A stretch of 64,000 bases of DNA. Origin: Dysosmobacter segnis. GTDB taxonomy: Bacteria > Bacillota > Clostridia > Oscillospirales > Oscillospiraceae. A program made the position numbers and the translations under genes. The notes below the pieces were generated by a model, which saw nothing but the letters and a program-made list of their open reading frames with translations, was not told the DNA's origin and did no database searches. The stretch is taken from positions 196,154-260,153 of the forward strand of contig NZ_JACOQI010000003.1 of NCBI RefSeq assembly GCF_014297285.1. Reading direction: 5' to 3'. Shown piece by piece: positions 1 to 7,873 of this stretch (its first letter is position 1; every line of letters begins with the position of its first letter).

Positions 1-829
1 GAAAAAATTGACTGCATTTGTACTCTCTGCTATGATGGTTCTGTCTTTGGCTGCCTGTGGTGCCAAGACCGAGACCCCCGCTGATACCAGCACCCCCGCC
101 GCCGATGCGACCAAGCCTGCTGAAGTCGCCAAGCTGACCTACGCAGTGGAAGCCGGTTCCGCCGGTGAGGAAGTGGCACTGGCCAACGGCTACAACGTTG
201 TATCCGTAGACTCTCAGGCCAAGGCACTGATGGAAGTGCAGGCCGGCACCGCCGATGCCGCTATCATCGACTCCCTCATGGCCGGTGCCATGGTGGGTGA
301 AGGCACCAGCTATCCCAATCTGACCATCACCGATCAGAAGCTCACCGAGGAGCTGTACGGCGTCGGCTGCCGCAAGGGCAGCGATTTGGCCTCCTTCATC
401 AACTCCGTGATGGCTGACGCTTACGCCGACGGCGTTCTGGAAGCAACCGCCGAGACCTACGGCGTACAGGCCGCTCTGGTGGAGCAGCCCGCATCCGAGT
501 TCACCGCTTCCGAATCCGACAGCGACGTGCAGTACATCAAGGACAAGGGCACGCTGGTCATCGGCATCACCGAGTTTGAGCCCATGGACTATCAGGACGC
601 TGACGGCAACTGGATCGGCTTCGACGCCGACATGGCCAAGCTGGTAGCGGAAAAGCTGGGCGTGGAGCCTGTGTTTACCGTGATCACCTGGGACAACAAG
701 GTCTTCGAGCTGAACGGCAAGGGCATCGATGTGGTCTGGAACGGCATGACCATCACCACCGCCGCCCAGGAATCCATGGAGTGCACCAACGCCTACTGCA
801 ACAACGCTCAGGTCATTGTGACCAAGTAA
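1..829 (+). CDS. Polar amino-acid ABC transporter substrate-binding lipoprotein, lobes in swapped order (5' end cut by window)
   Basis: Extracytoplasmic binding lipoprotein of the SBP_bac_3 type, feeding the permease and ATPase downstream. Base 1 looks like the G of the start ATG, giving Met-Lys-Lys-Leu-Thr-Ala, so only two bases are missing. A signal peptide ends in the lipobox LAAC. The lobe order is unusual. Residues about 40-155 (from KLTYAVEAGSAGEE through LYGVGCRKGSD to AETYGV) match the second lobe of this family. After an acidic linker, residues about 175-273 (KGTLVIGITEFEPMDY, GFDADMAKLVAEKLGV, GMTITTAAQ, NNAQVIVTK) match the first lobe. Both lobes look complete, so it reads as a circular permutation at the hinge. 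Ligand is unknown; a polar amino acid is inferred from the family and neighbours. Confidence 0.88.
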   Translation, partial: KKLTAFVLSAMMVLSLAACGAKTETPADTSTPAADATKPAEVAKLTYAVEAGSAGEEVALANGYNVVSVDSQAKALMEVQAGTADAAIIDSLMAGAMVGEGTSYPNLTITDQKLTEELYGVGCRKGSDLASFINSVMADAYADGVLEATAETYGVQAALVEQPASEFTASESDSDVQYIKDKGTLVIGITEFEPMDYQDADGNWIGFDADMAKLVAEKLGVEPVFTVITWDNKVFELNGKGIDVVWNGMTITTAAQESMECTNAYCNNAQVIVTK

Positions 830-847
830 TTCCGCAAATCATACAGC

Positions 848-877
848 AAAGGCAGAGAGCGGTCGCTCTCTGCCTTT
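848..877 (+). terminator. Strong intercistronic hairpin between binding protein and permease
   Basis: A perfect 14-bp inverted repeat (848-861 with 864-877) lies just after the binding-protein stop. It lacks a following T-run, so it is better read as an mRNA-stabilising or partial-termination hairpin. Such hairpins commonly let the binding protein be made in excess over the permease and ATPase. Confidence 0.6.
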
Positions 878-957
878 GAGCGGCATATTTCCCGCATACG
901 CTTTCCTTCCTCCCCCTTCGTTCCCCCCATTATCACTACATAGAGGAGAATTTTTTC

Positions 958-1683
958 ATGTTCTGGACTGTTACCCTCTCCATCCTGCAAGGCTGTAGTC
1001 AGGCGGTCAAGCTGTTTTTCCTGACGCTGCTGTTTGCCCTGCCTCTGGGTCTGGTGGTGGCCTTCGGCTCCATGAGCAAGTGGGCGCCCTTCCGGTCTCT
1101 GGCCTACCGGCAGCAGGAAGCGCGGGGCTTTGCCCGCTGGCTTTCCCAGCTTCGTCCCCTGTCCGCCCTGACCAACATCATCGTCTGGATCATCCGGGGT
1201 ACGCCGCTGATCCTCCAGCTTATCATCATTTTCTACGGTCCCGGCACCTGGTTCGGCACAAATCCGTGGAACGCCTTCCGGGATGGGCGCATGACTGCCT
1301 GCTGCATCGCCTTTATCATCAACTACGCCTGCTACTTCTCTGTGATCTACCGGGGCGGCATTGAGGGCGTCCCGGCAGGTCAGCGGGAAGCCGGTGAGGT
1401 GCTGGGCCTGACCAAGCGGCAGATCTTCTTCAAGATCACCCTTTTGCAGATGGTCAAGCGGGTCATCCCCCCCATGTCCAATGAGATCATCACGCTGGTG
1501 AAGGACACCTCTCTGGCCCGGACCATCGCCATCATTGAGATCACCATGGCCGGCGAAGCTTTTATGAAGTCCAAGGGCATCACCTGGCCTCTGTTCTATA
1601 CCGGCGTGTTCTATCTGGCCTTTGTGGGTCTTTTGACGCTCCTGTTCAGCTTCATCGAGCGCAAGCTCAGCTATTTTAAGTAA
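958..1683 (+). CDS. Amino-acid ABC transporter permease
   Basis: Inner-membrane permease of the HisMQ/GlnP family, 241 aa. The N-terminal part has a membrane segment followed by a hydrophilic stretch. The family's EAA-type cytoplasmic loop, which docks the ATPase, is visible as GGIEGVPAGQREAGEVLGLT, followed by PPMSNEIITLVKDTSLA. A good ribosome site (agaggag) precedes the ATG. It sits between the binding protein and the ATPase and would form the membrane channel, probably as a homodimer because only one permease gene is present. Confidence 0.93.
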   Translation: MFWTVTLSILQGCSQAVKLFFLTLLFALPLGLVVAFGSMSKWAPFRSLAYRQQEARGFARWLSQLRPLSALTNIIVWIIRGTPLILQLIIIFYGPGTWFGTNPWNAFRDGRMTACCIAFIINYACYFSVIYRGGIEGVPAGQREAGEVLGLTKRQIFFKITLLQMVKRVIPPMSNEIITLVKDTSLARTIAIIEITMAGEAFMKSKGITWPLFYTGVFYLAFVGLLTLLFSFIERKLSYFK

Positions 1684-1697
1684 GGGAGGGCTTTGAA

Positions 1698-2465
1698 ATG
1701 TCGATCTTAACCGTACAGCATCTGGAAAAGCATTTTGAAAACACAAAGGTCCTCAATGACATCAGCTTCTCTCTGGAGGAGGGGCAGGCCCTTTCCATCA
1801 TCGGCTCCTCCGGCAGCGGCAAAACCACGCTGCTGCGGTGTCTGAACTTTCTGGAAACGCCGGACGCCGGCACCATCACCGTGCAGGACAAGGTGCTGTT
1901 TGACGCCGATCATCACGCGAACTGCTCCGAAAAGGAGATCCGGAAAAACCGGCTCCACTTCGGCATGGTATTTCAGTCCTTCAACCTTTTTCCCCAGTAT
2001 ACGGCTTTGGAAAACGTGACCCTCGCCCGGGAACTGATGGCCAAGGACACCGGCGAGAGCAAGGACGCCATCCGTGCCGCCGGAATGGAGCTGCTGGACC
2101 AGATGGGCCTTGCGGACCGTGCCGGGCACTATCCTCATCAGCTTTCCGGCGGTCAGCAGCAGCGGGTGGCCATCGCCCGGGCACTGGCGCTCCACCCGGA
2201 TATTCTCTGCTTCGACGAGCCCACCTCTGCGCTGGACCCGGAGCTGACCGGCGAGGTACTGAAGGTTATCCGTGGTCTGGCGGAACAGAAAACCACCATG
2301 ATCATCGTCACTCACGAGATGGCCTTCGCCCGGGACGTGGCGGATCAGGTGATCTTCATGGACGGCGGCTTCATCGTGGAGCAGGGCGATCCCAAGCAGG
2401 TCATCGACCATCCTCAGGAGGAGCGCACCAAGCAGTTTCTGGCCCGCTTCGCGGAAAACAACTGA
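1698..2465 (+). CDS. Amino-acid ABC transporter ATP-binding protein (GlnQ/HisP type)
   Basis: Cytoplasmic ATPase of the importer, 255 aa, the usual length for the family. Visible motifs are Walker A (GSSGSGKTT), Q-loop (FQSFNLFPQYT), signature (LSGGQQQRVAIARAL), Walker B with D-loop (ILCFDEPTSALDPE) and the switch His (IVTHEM). The start follows gggagg and lies 14 nt after the permease stop, so the two are co-transcribed. Confidence 0.95.
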   Translation: MSILTVQHLEKHFENTKVLNDISFSLEEGQALSIIGSSGSGKTTLLRCLNFLETPDAGTITVQDKVLFDADHHANCSEKEIRKNRLHFGMVFQSFNLFPQYTALENVTLARELMAKDTGESKDAIRAAGMELLDQMGLADRAGHYPHQLSGGQQQRVAIARALALHPDILCFDEPTSALDPELTGEVLKVIRGLAEQKTTMIIVTHEMAFARDVADQVIFMDGGFIVEQGDPKQVIDHPQEERTKQFLARFAENN

Positions 2466-2486
2466 TATGACCAGGCCCCGTGCCTT

Positions 2487-2531
2487 GAACAGCCCCCATT
2501 TGTCGGACGATCCGGCAAATGGGGGCTGTTC
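2487..2531 (+). terminator. Hairpin ending the ABC transporter operon
   Basis: A 16-bp perfect stem (2487-2502 with 2516-2531) begins 21 nt after the ATPase stop. It is followed by tctatc and not by a clear T-run. The remaining sequence to 2700 shows no gene I can support. Confidence 0.7.
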
Positions 2532-2702
2532 TCTATCAAGCTATTTACCGAAACTAACAGGTCTGTACCGTCCCATGTTCCGTTCCTCTAAATCACAAGT
2601 CTTATTGGACCGGGTAACTGCATCCGAGCAAAAACACCGCGCTTGCGGGAACGGACGGCAAAGCTGCGTCGGATCTGCAACTCCGCTTTCGCGCCGCACA
2701 TC

Positions 2703-2748
2703 AAAAAAAGGGCTTGCCATCTGCGATACGCAGACAGCAAGCCCTTTT
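2703..2748 (-). terminator. Rho-independent terminator of yajC
   Basis: On the minus strand a GC-rich stem (AAAAGGGCTTGC paired with GCAAGCCCTTTT) is followed by seven T residues, 30 nt after the yajC stop. Confidence 0.88.
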
Positions 2749-2778
2749 GGCTGCTTAAATCGAACAGTCCGACCAGAC

Positions 2779-3135
2779 TTAGTTCTTCTCGTCCTCGTCA
2801 GCCTTGGGAGCCTCCACAGCGGGAGTCTCTTCCTTCTTTTCGGCCTTCTTCTCCTTCTTCTCGGCCTCGGGCTGCTCACCGGTCTGAACGCCCACCTGAG
2901 ACACGGCCCACTTGGTCAGCTCCATGCGGACACGGTCATCGCTGGTCTCAATCACAATGGTGTTGGGGTTCACCATAACGATCTTGCCCACAATGCCGCC
3001 GATGGTGGTGATCATATCACCCTTCTTCAGGCTGTCACGCATGCTCTGTGCCTGCTTCTTCCGCTTGTTCTCAGGACGGATCATGAAGAAATACATCACC
3101 GCCATGAGGGCAACAATCATAATCATACTTTCCAT
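2779..3135 (-). CDS. yajC: Preprotein translocase subunit YajC
   Basis: Small accessory membrane protein of the Sec translocon, 118 aa. One N-terminal transmembrane segment (MIMIVALMAVMYFFMI) is followed by the family motif RPENKRKKQAQSMRDSLKKGD and a beta-rich domain (ITTIGGIVGKIVMVNPNTIVIE). The tail after residue 85 is an E/K/A-rich low-complexity extension, as often seen in clostridial YajC. It is monocistronic here, with its own terminator. Confidence 0.95.
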   Translation of the reverse strand: MESMIMIVALMAVMYFFMIRPENKRKKQAQSMRDSLKKGDMITTIGGIVGKIVMVNPNTIVIETSDDRVRMELTKWAVSQVGVQTGEQPEAEKKEKKAEKKEETPAVEAPKADEDEKN

Positions 3136-3271
3136 AGTTCAAGGTTCTCCTTCAGTGTTGAAATCAGAATGTATCTATTATATCAAAGCTGACACTATTT
3201 GCAAGCCTTTTCTCAAGAAAGCAGTCTGCAATTTCATTTCCGTGATTTGAAACAACGAACACCGATGTGCA

Positions 3272-4393
3272 TCACCCTCGCGGGGCCAGATAGATCAGGT
3301 TCCGGTCCGCGAGGAAATTCGACACGCTGTAAAGCACCACGGCAGTGTCGATGCCCTGCTCCGCCATGTAGTCCGCCACGGAAGTGTGGTAGTACCGCAG
3401 GTCCACCAGATGCACCTCGGAAAAGCGCTGGGCCAGAAAGGGCGCCAGCGAATCGGAATAGGAGTCCCGGATCAGCAGCAGCTTGCTGCCGTCGGTGATC
3501 GCCGGGTTTTCAAGGACGCACAACGGCTGATTGCCGCCGAGGAAGGAGCTGTATTTATCCTTGTGCTCCAGATAGCTGCGGTCATACAGCCGCCCCGGCT
3601 CCTCCTTGCCGGATTTCCACGATGTGACCCGCAGATCGTCCTCGGACACCCAATACTCTATGGTATCCGGGGCAAGCCAGTGGATACCGGAGGTGGAATA
3701 CAGGGTTCCGTTGAAGTCCATGCTGGCAACTTCCGGTGTAAAGTCAGTTTCCTTTAATAGCTCCTTCCCCAAGGCGGTCAACAGCGCATTGGCTCCGTAG
3801 AACGCCCCACAGGTGGTCCAGTGGTGGTCGGTCCGGTAATAGATGGGTTCCCCCGCGTGTTCTGTCAAGACTCCCAGCAGATCCACCGTGGGCAGGCCCG
3901 TTTTCTCCGCCGCGCTTTGGATGAACGCAGCCTGATCGAAGCTGGGCGTGCCCTGCGGCAGCCTGTCCTTCCAGACCTCTGCCGCCGAGGGGATCAACCC
4001 CAAAAGCACCTGGCCGTGAGATGCTTCTCCAAACTGCTTCACATCGTCCAAATTCTTTTCCACCTGAAGCCTGTCCGGATCGTCCACCTTGGCGATAAGG
4101 GTATCGCCGCAGAGGTAGACGCCATTGAATTCCCGCTTGCCCAACATCTGCTCGCACCGGGCCTTCAGGCCCGTCCAGTCATCCCGCAGAGGGAACTGGT
4201 CGGCAAAATAGTCCTCCATCCCCGCGGTAAAGCTGCCGTTTTTCAGGGTTTCCCAGGAAAAGTCCGGGAACTGGGCCAGCGTCCGGTTTTCCGTTTCGGA
4301 GCGTGCCCGGTCCGGCAGCGCAATGTGCCACGCCAGCAGTCCCGCCAGAAACAGGCAGAAGATCCCCGTGGTCAGCCGTCCCTTGTTCGCCAT
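3272..4393 (-). CDS. DHHW-family cell-surface protein (AlgJ/AlgX-like, SGNH-hydrolase-like)
   Basis: A 373-aa protein with an N-terminal signal anchor (TTGIFCLFLAGLLAWHIA) and the family hallmark TDHHW in YYRTDHHWTTCGAFYGANAL near residue 190, plus a late IRDSYSDSLAPFL segment typical of SGNH/AlgX-like folds. In Firmicutes this family is found beside MBOAT acyltransferases, as here, and is thought to move acyl groups onto an extracellular polymer. The start is 33 nt downstream of the MBOAT stop, so the two are co-transcribed. The polymer substrate cannot be told from sequence. Confidence 0.85.
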   Translation of the reverse strand: MANKGRLTTGIFCLFLAGLLAWHIALPDRARSETENRTLAQFPDFSWETLKNGSFTAGMEDYFADQFPLRDDWTGLKARCEQMLGKREFNGVYLCGDTLIAKVDDPDRLQVEKNLDDVKQFGEASHGQVLLGLIPSAAEVWKDRLPQGTPSFDQAAFIQSAAEKTGLPTVDLLGVLTEHAGEPIYYRTDHHWTTCGAFYGANALLTALGKELLKETDFTPEVASMDFNGTLYSTSGIHWLAPDTIEYWVSEDDLRVTSWKSGKEEPGRLYDRSYLEHKDKYSSFLGGNQPLCVLENPAITDGSKLLLIRDSYSDSLAPFLAQRFSEVHLVDLRYYHTSVADYMAEQGIDTAVVLYSVSNFLADRNLIYLAPRG

Positions 4394-4426
4394 GCGGCCC
4401 CCTCCCTTCTTGGATGAAATGAAAAA

Positions 4427-5821
4427 TCAGAATCGGAAATACAGAAACGGGTTGTAGCTGCCGTCTACCAAGTAGGCCGTGCAGATCACCAGACCCGCCG
4501 TCATCAGCAGCGGCCCCAGCAGGTCTCTCGTCCGCTCCGGCAGCCGGTCCCAGACCTTCCGGGGCAGACGGGTGGAGCCAACCGTTAAAAGCAGCAGCGT
4601 CAGGCCGTAGGCTGTCAGGTAGTAGCCGTCAGCGGCACTCCACAGCGTTCCGCTGCCGAAGCAGGTTTTGAAATACCCGGCGCAGCCGGCGAGATCCTCC
4701 ATGGCGAACACGCCCCAGCCAACGAACACCACCACAAGCGTGTAGAAATGCCGCAGCCACGATGGCAGCTTTTGGAGGAAGTCCCGCAGCAGATACTTTT
4801 CCAGCATGAGCCACACAAAGAAGTGCAGACCCCATAGGATGAAATTCCAGCTTGCCCCGTGCCAGAAGCCGGTGCAGAACCAGACAAGGAAGATATTCCG
4901 CACCGTCCGCCATGTCCCCTTCCGGCTGCCGCCCAAGGGGATGTACAGATACTCCCGGAACCATGTGGTCAGGGAAATGTGCCACCGCCGCCAGAACTCC
5001 GTCACGGAGGCGGCGGTATAGGGGTAGTTGAAGTTTTCCGGGAAGTGAAAGCCCAGCATCTGCCCCATGCCGATGGCCATGTCGGAATAGCCGGAGAAGT
5101 CGAAGTAGATCTGAAAGCCGAAGGCCGCGATGCCCAGCCAGCCGCCGACGGCCGTCAGCGTCCCGGCAGACTGCGCCGCCAGCTCCGCGTCCCACAGTGC
5201 ACCGATGCTGTTGGCCAGCAGCACTTTTTTCGCAAGGCCCACGGTGAACCGCCGTGCCCCGGCGGCGAACGCCGATGCCGTGTTCGTCCGGTGAATCAGC
5301 TCCGCCGCAACATCCTTATAGCGGACGATAGGCCCCGCCACCAGCTGCGGGAACATGGTCACATAGGCGCCGAAGGACACCATGTTCCGCTGGGCGGGAG
5401 CGTCCTGCCGGTAGACATCAATGGTATAGCTCATGGTCTGGAAAGTGAAAAAGGAGATGCCGATGGGCAGGGGCAGTCCCAGGGTGGGAATGGAAACGCC
5501 GGGGATCAGAGAGAGGTTGGCGGCGAAGAAATCCCAATATTTAAAAAAGCCCAGCAGACCCAAATTCAGCAGCACGCTCTCCGCCACGAACCACCGGGCC
5601 AGCTTGTCCCGGCTGCGGTACTTCTCCACCAGAAGGCCGTGGGTATAGTCGATGAGGATGGACAGCACCATGATGCTGATATAGACCGGCTCCCCCCAGC
5701 CGTAAAATACCAGGCTGGCCAGCAGCAGGGCCAGATTCCGCCACCGGAGGGGAACGGCAAAGTAGATCGCCAGCGTGATCGGCAAAAAGCCGAATAAAAA
5801 GGGTAAGCTGCTGAAACGCAT
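4427..5821 (-). CDS. MBOAT-family O-acyltransferase (AlgI/DltB type)
   Basis: Polytopic membrane acyltransferase, 464 aa with about ten hydrophobic segments. The family signature FWRRWHISLTTWFREYLYIPLGG carries a conserved His, and the putative catalytic His lies in GFWHGASWNFILWG. These enzymes pass acyl groups across the membrane to surface polysaccharide or teichoic acid partners. It lies between a DUF4358 lipoprotein and a DHHW protein, a recurrent three-gene set in Clostridia. Which polymer is acylated is not shown. Confidence 0.93.
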   Translation of the reverse strand: MRFSSLPFLFGFLPITLAIYFAVPLRWRNLALLLASLVFYGWGEPVYISIMVLSILIDYTHGLLVEKYRSRDKLARWFVAESVLLNLGLLGFFKYWDFFAANLSLIPGVSIPTLGLPLPIGISFFTFQTMSYTIDVYRQDAPAQRNMVSFGAYVTMFPQLVAGPIVRYKDVAAELIHRTNTASAFAAGARRFTVGLAKKVLLANSIGALWDAELAAQSAGTLTAVGGWLGIAAFGFQIYFDFSGYSDMAIGMGQMLGFHFPENFNYPYTAASVTEFWRRWHISLTTWFREYLYIPLGGSRKGTWRTVRNIFLVWFCTGFWHGASWNFILWGLHFFVWLMLEKYLLRDFLQKLPSWLRHFYTLVVVFVGWGVFAMEDLAGCAGYFKTCFGSGTLWSAADGYYLTAYGLTLLLLTVGSTRLPRKVWDRLPERTRDLLGPLLMTAGLVICTAYLVDGSYNPFLYFRF

Positions 5822-5904
5822 GGGCTGTTCACCTTCTTTTTCTGTAAAGCAATTCTGCTTTAATGACGTTGAAATGCAGTGTTTTTTCCGTTTCTACATA
5901 GCAA

Positions 5905-5928
5905 ACCAGCCGTGGTGTCACGGCTGGT
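5905..5928 (-). terminator. Hairpin after the DUF4358 gene
   Basis: Perfect 10-bp stem with a GTGT (plus-strand) loop, 17 nt past the DUF4358 stop. Only a short TTT follows on the minus strand, so read-through into the MBOAT gene is likely and it may act as a partial terminator. Confidence 0.5.
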
Positions 5929-5945
5929 CGTTCCGCGTCAGACTG

Positions 5946-6428
5946 TTACGCGCCGAACTGTGCGTTCCAGGCGTCCTCGATCTCCGTCTGGTGCTCGCCG
6001 GAGGCGATCATTGCCACATAGGCGCCGTTTTGCAGCACCTTGGCAGCCTTCCACTGGTCAATGGTCTCAGGATAGAAGGCATCCCCGTCCGCCTGACTGT
6101 CGATCCGGGTCTGGAGGATCTTCACCGCCTGCGCGGCATCCTGCTCACTGTCGGCTTGCAGGAACACATACTCGCTCACGGCGTAGGACATCACAGGAGC
6201 CTTGGCCAGAAGCTGCTTGGCGGGGATGTCCCCCAGACCGGGATAGTACATCTCCAGCATTTCGCCGTCCAGATCCATCATATCGTCGCCCCAGCCGTAT
6301 TGCTCCGCCAGAGAGTTGTAAAATCCAGTCAGATCCACGTCATTGGCAGTCTCCGTTTTGCTGCCGCAGGCGGTCAGCAGGCCGCACAGGGTCAGGGCCA
6401 CAGCCGCCAGCGCAAACAATTTCTTCAT
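5946..6428 (-). CDS. DUF4358 lipoprotein
   Basis: Predicted 160-aa lipoprotein. The signal peptide MKKLFALAAVALTLCGLLTAC ends at the lipobox cysteine. The mature part contains the DUF4358 pattern (MMDLDGEMLEMYYPGLGDIP, AVSEYVFLQADSEQDAAQAVKILQTRID). The family has no established activity. It heads the acylation set, with MBOAT and DHHW genes downstream on the same strand, suggesting an accessory role at the cell surface (inference). Confidence 0.85.
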   Translation of the reverse strand: MKKLFALAAVALTLCGLLTACGSKTETANDVDLTGFYNSLAEQYGWGDDMMDLDGEMLEMYYPGLGDIPAKQLLAKAPVMSYAVSEYVFLQADSEQDAAQAVKILQTRIDSQADGDAFYPETIDQWKAAKVLQNGAYVAMIASGEHQTEIEDAWNAQFGA

Positions 6429-6487
6429 AGTACCTCCTTATAAACGTCCCTCAAGGGCGTTCATTTTCTTTCTATTGTGTTCTCTGC

Positions 6488-6516
6488 TTGCTAATATACA
6501 CGATTTGCGTTATAAT
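6488..6516 (+). promoter_or_regulatory. Sigma-A-type promoter of the threonine-aldolase-like gene
   Basis: -35 TTGCTA at 6488-6493 and a consensus -10 TATAAT at 6511-6516, with 17 bp between them, about 50 nt before the start codon. Confidence 0.8.
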
Positions 6517-6565
6517 AGTCAAGAAACAAGCGGTAACAATCCGATTACAGAAAAGAGGTTTTTTC

Positions 6566-7591
6566 ATGTACAGCTTCCGCAACGATTACAGCGAAGGCGC
6601 ACATCCCCAGGTTCTTCAGGCTCTGACGGACACCAATCTGGTCCAGACCTGCGGCTACGGCGTGGACCCCATCTGTGAGGAGGCCCGTGACCTGATCCGG
6701 ACGGTCTGCGCCGCTCCCGAGGCGGACGTTCACTTTCTGGTCGGCGGCACCCAGACCAACCTGACGGTCATCACGGCGCTGCTGGCCTCCTATGAGGCGG
6801 TGATCGCCGCCCACACCGGCCACGTCAACTGCCATGAGACCGGTGCCATCGAAGCCACCGGCCACAAGGTCTGCGTGGAGACCTCCCCGGACGGCAAGGT
6901 GACCCCCGCTATGGTGGAGGCCGTTCTGGCCCGTCATGACGGCACGGAGCACATGGTCTCCCCCAAGATGGTCTACATTTCCGATACCACTGAGATCGGC
7001 ACCGTCTACACCAAGGCGGAGCTGACCGCTCTGCGTCGCTGCTGCGACGAGCACGGCCTGCTGCTGTTCCTGGACGGCGCCCGTCTTGGCTCCGCCCTCA
7101 CCTCCCCGGAAAGCGATCTGACGCTGGCGGATCTGGCGGCGCTGACGGATGTGTTCACCATCGGCGGCACCAAGAACGGCGCGCTGTTTGGCGAGGCCGT
7201 GGTGCTGACGGTCCCCTGCCCCCACTTCCGCTGGCACATCAAGCAGCGGGGCGGTATGCTGGCCAAGGGCCGGCTGCTGGGCGTACAGTTCCAGGCGCTG
7301 CTGAAGGACGATCTCTACTTCGACATCGGCCGTCACGCCAATGACATGGCTTTCCGTCTGCGGGACGGCTTCAAGGCGCTGGGCTATGAGTTCCCGGTCC
7401 CCTCCCCCTCCAACCAGCAGTTCCCGGTCATGAAGATCCAGACCGCCGAGAAGCTGGCCGCCATGGGCTTTGAGTTCCAGGTGGAGCGGGTCATCGACGA
7501 GGAGCACATTATGTACCGCTTCGTCACAAGCTGGGCCACTCCCGAAAGCGCTATTGACGATCTGCTGAACGCTCTGGCTCAGTGCCAGTAA
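6566..7591 (+). CDS. Low-specificity L-threonine aldolase / beta-eliminating lyase family
   Basis: PLP-dependent fold-type I enzyme of 341 aa. The N-terminus (SFRNDYSEGAHPQVL), the HxNxHETGAIEATGHK region, DGARLGSAL and the PLP lysine in TIGGTKNGALFG fit the family that cleaves threonine or allo-threonine to glycine and acetaldehyde. The ATG at 6566 is chosen because aaaagagg lies just upstream and homologues begin at this residue. It is monocistronic, with its own promoter and terminator. Members can act on other beta-hydroxy amino acids, so the substrate is a family inference. Confidence 0.88.
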   Translation: MYSFRNDYSEGAHPQVLQALTDTNLVQTCGYGVDPICEEARDLIRTVCAAPEADVHFLVGGTQTNLTVITALLASYEAVIAAHTGHVNCHETGAIEATGHKVCVETSPDGKVTPAMVEAVLARHDGTEHMVSPKMVYISDTTEIGTVYTKAELTALRRCCDEHGLLLFLDGARLGSALTSPESDLTLADLAALTDVFTIGGTKNGALFGEAVVLTVPCPHFRWHIKQRGGMLAKGRLLGVQFQALLKDDLYFDIGRHANDMAFRLRDGFKALGYEFPVPSPSNQQFPVMKIQTAEKLAAMGFEFQVERVIDEEHIMYRFVTSWATPESAIDDLLNALAQCQ

Positions 7592-7618
7592 TCGCGATTT
7601 CCGGCAAAACAGCTCATA

Positions 7619-7664
7619 AATCCCCTGCTCTTTTGAAAAAAGGGCAGGGGATTCTTCTTTTTTT
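7619..7664 (+). terminator. Rho-independent terminator
   Basis: AATCCCCTGC (7619-7628) pairs with GCAGGGGATT (7644-7653) and is followed by a T-rich run to 7664. Confidence 0.88.
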
Positions 7665-7676
7665 GACAAGTTCTTC

Positions 7677-7729
7677 TTGACACGAACAAGTGTTCGATGT
7701 ATGATAAGAGTAGATAAAACATTTGTTCG
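7677..7729 (+). promoter_or_regulatory. SOS promoter: consensus -35/-10 with LexA boxes
   Basis: -35 TTGACA at 7677-7682 and -10 TATGAT at 7700-7705 with exactly 17 bp between them. The spacer holds CGAACAAGTGTTCG at 7683-7696, a perfect 14-bp palindrome matching the Gram-positive LexA (DinR) box pattern CGAAC-N4-GTTCG. A second, weaker copy (AAAACATTTGTTCG, 7716-7729) lies just past the -10. LexA bound at either site should block RNA polymerase, so the three genes downstream are predicted to be DNA-damage inducible. Confidence 0.87.
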
Positions 7730-7745
7730 ATTGGAGGAACGTGTT

Positions 7746-7871
7746 ATGATCGGTTGGAGCTTTTTCTTTATGCTGGTAGGCGTATCCACTTTGGCTTCCC
7801 AGGTATTCCGGGTAGTGGACTATATTGAACAGCCCACCCGTCATACCCGCCGCCACGCTGCGGCACGGTGA
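7746..7871 (+). CDS. Small SOS-controlled membrane protein, 41 aa
   Basis: Starts at an ATG preceded by ggagg and encodes one hydrophobic segment (SFFFMLVGVSTLASQVF) followed by a short basic tail (RHTRRHAAAR). It is the first gene after the LexA-box promoter, and its stop abuts the radical-SAM gene. I recognise no family. Short single-pass SOS proteins in other bacteria (for example YneA, SidA) stop cell division, so that role is a reasonable guess but is not shown here. Confidence 0.7.
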   Translation: MIGWSFFFMLVGVSTLASQVFRVVDYIEQPTRHTRRHAAAR

Positions 7872-7873
7872 AG

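Noticed and set aside
2534..2702. Possible short gene between the transporter operon and yajC
   Set aside because: Frames there have no ribosome site and no similarity to known proteins.
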